This document shows positions 63,922 to 64,000 of a stretch of DNA of 64,000 bases, one piece after another; positions within the stretch are counted from its first letter, which is position 1; every line of letters starts with the position of its first letter. Made by a program: the position numbers and the translations under genes. The DNA is from Sinorhizobium glycinis (GTDB lineage: Bacteria > Pseudomonadota > Alphaproteobacteria > Rhizobiales > Rhizobiaceae). The DNA lies in contig NZ_LPUX01000050.1 of the NCBI RefSeq assembly GCF_001651865.1, forward strand, positions 492 through 64,491, in the 5' to 3' direction. The notes beneath the pieces were generated by a model. The model worked only from the letters and a program-made list of their open reading frames with translations. It searched no databases and was not told the DNA's origin.

Positions 63922-64000
63922 TCTCTACCGATTGCGACCGGGGTATCGGACCGGCCGCCCCATTCCGACCAGGAACCATCATAGAGCGTATTGTTCGTAT
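63918..64000 (-). CDS. sseA: C-terminal end of 3-mercaptopyruvate sulfurtransferase (SseA), partial
   Basis: Only the last 26 or so codons are in the window; the rest lies to the right. The reading NTLYDGSWSEWGGRSDTPV-A is the highly conserved C-terminus of two-domain rhodaneses of the SseA type (YDGSW-EWG, then DTPV). The TGA (63920-63918) overlaps the acetyltransferase GTG. Such enzymes transfer sulfur from 3-mercaptopyruvate to thiols or cyanide. Confidence 0.75.
   Translation of the reverse strand, partial: TNNTLYDGSWSEWGGRSDTPVAIGRE

Overview
The window is chromosomal DNA from a Rhizobiaceae alphaproteobacterium, most likely Sinorhizobium/Ensifer. The evidence is the gene families and their order (pcs, glnB-glnA next to the NAD(P)HX repair gene, sdhE-mfd-recG, ppiD-trpD-trpC-moaC-moeA), high GC, rhizobial intergenic mosaic repeats (RIME-type) and Sinorhizobium-style nested palindromes. 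The species call is inference from recognised families; no search was run.

Left end (1-16 kb) is the most accessory part. A tyrosine recombinase gene, cut by the window edge, reads out to the left (1-467), and 163 bp to its right lies the 3' half of a tRNA-Arg(UCU) gene (630-678). Together they mark the right border of an integrated island whose body lies outside the window. Next come chromate resistance genes chrB-chrA, two MFS transporters (one with a histidine-rich tail), an alpha/beta hydrolase, several small hypothetical proteins, an Omp25/31-type outer-membrane protein, a GlxA/AraC regulator, a DUF1236 protein, and a pair of exported low-complexity proteins (coiled-coil and glycine-rich). 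tRNA-Lys(UUU) and ccdA follow.

The middle (15.5-45 kb) is mostly core. It holds a UbiH-family hydroxylase, phosphatidylcholine synthase with a quinone oxidoreductase, a four-gene BMP/nucleoside-type ABC importer ending in a strong terminator, and a GntR/FCD regulator. After a CNNM/CBS membrane protein comes the tightly packed leftward run ppiD-trpD-trpC-moaC-moeA. Then come a Na/Pi cotransporter-PhoU protein, the UDP-GlcNAc genes glmU and glmS with an overlapping acetyltransferase, a DUF502 protein, and recG divergent from sdhE-mfd.

The right part (44-64 kb) holds a DsbA-family oxidoreductase, a family-5 solute-binding protein, an IalB-family protein, hspQ, and the nitrogen pair glnB-glnA with a sigma-54 type promoter. 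It continues with nnrDE, gpt, a CinA-type protein, wrbA, and a zone of very small genes including an orphan SUKH-like gene next to tRNA-Leu(UAA). The window ends with threonine dehydratase, a diguanylate cyclase, the divergent lrp/alanine dehydrogenase pair, and an sseA-acetyltransferase overlap at the right edge.

Two signals stand out. One is the island border with its partial integrase. The other is a repeated design in which TAGAGC...GCTCTA mosaic repeats sit exactly at the 3' ends of three unrelated genes and supply their UAG stop codons. No CRISPR array, rRNA or intact insertion sequence was seen.
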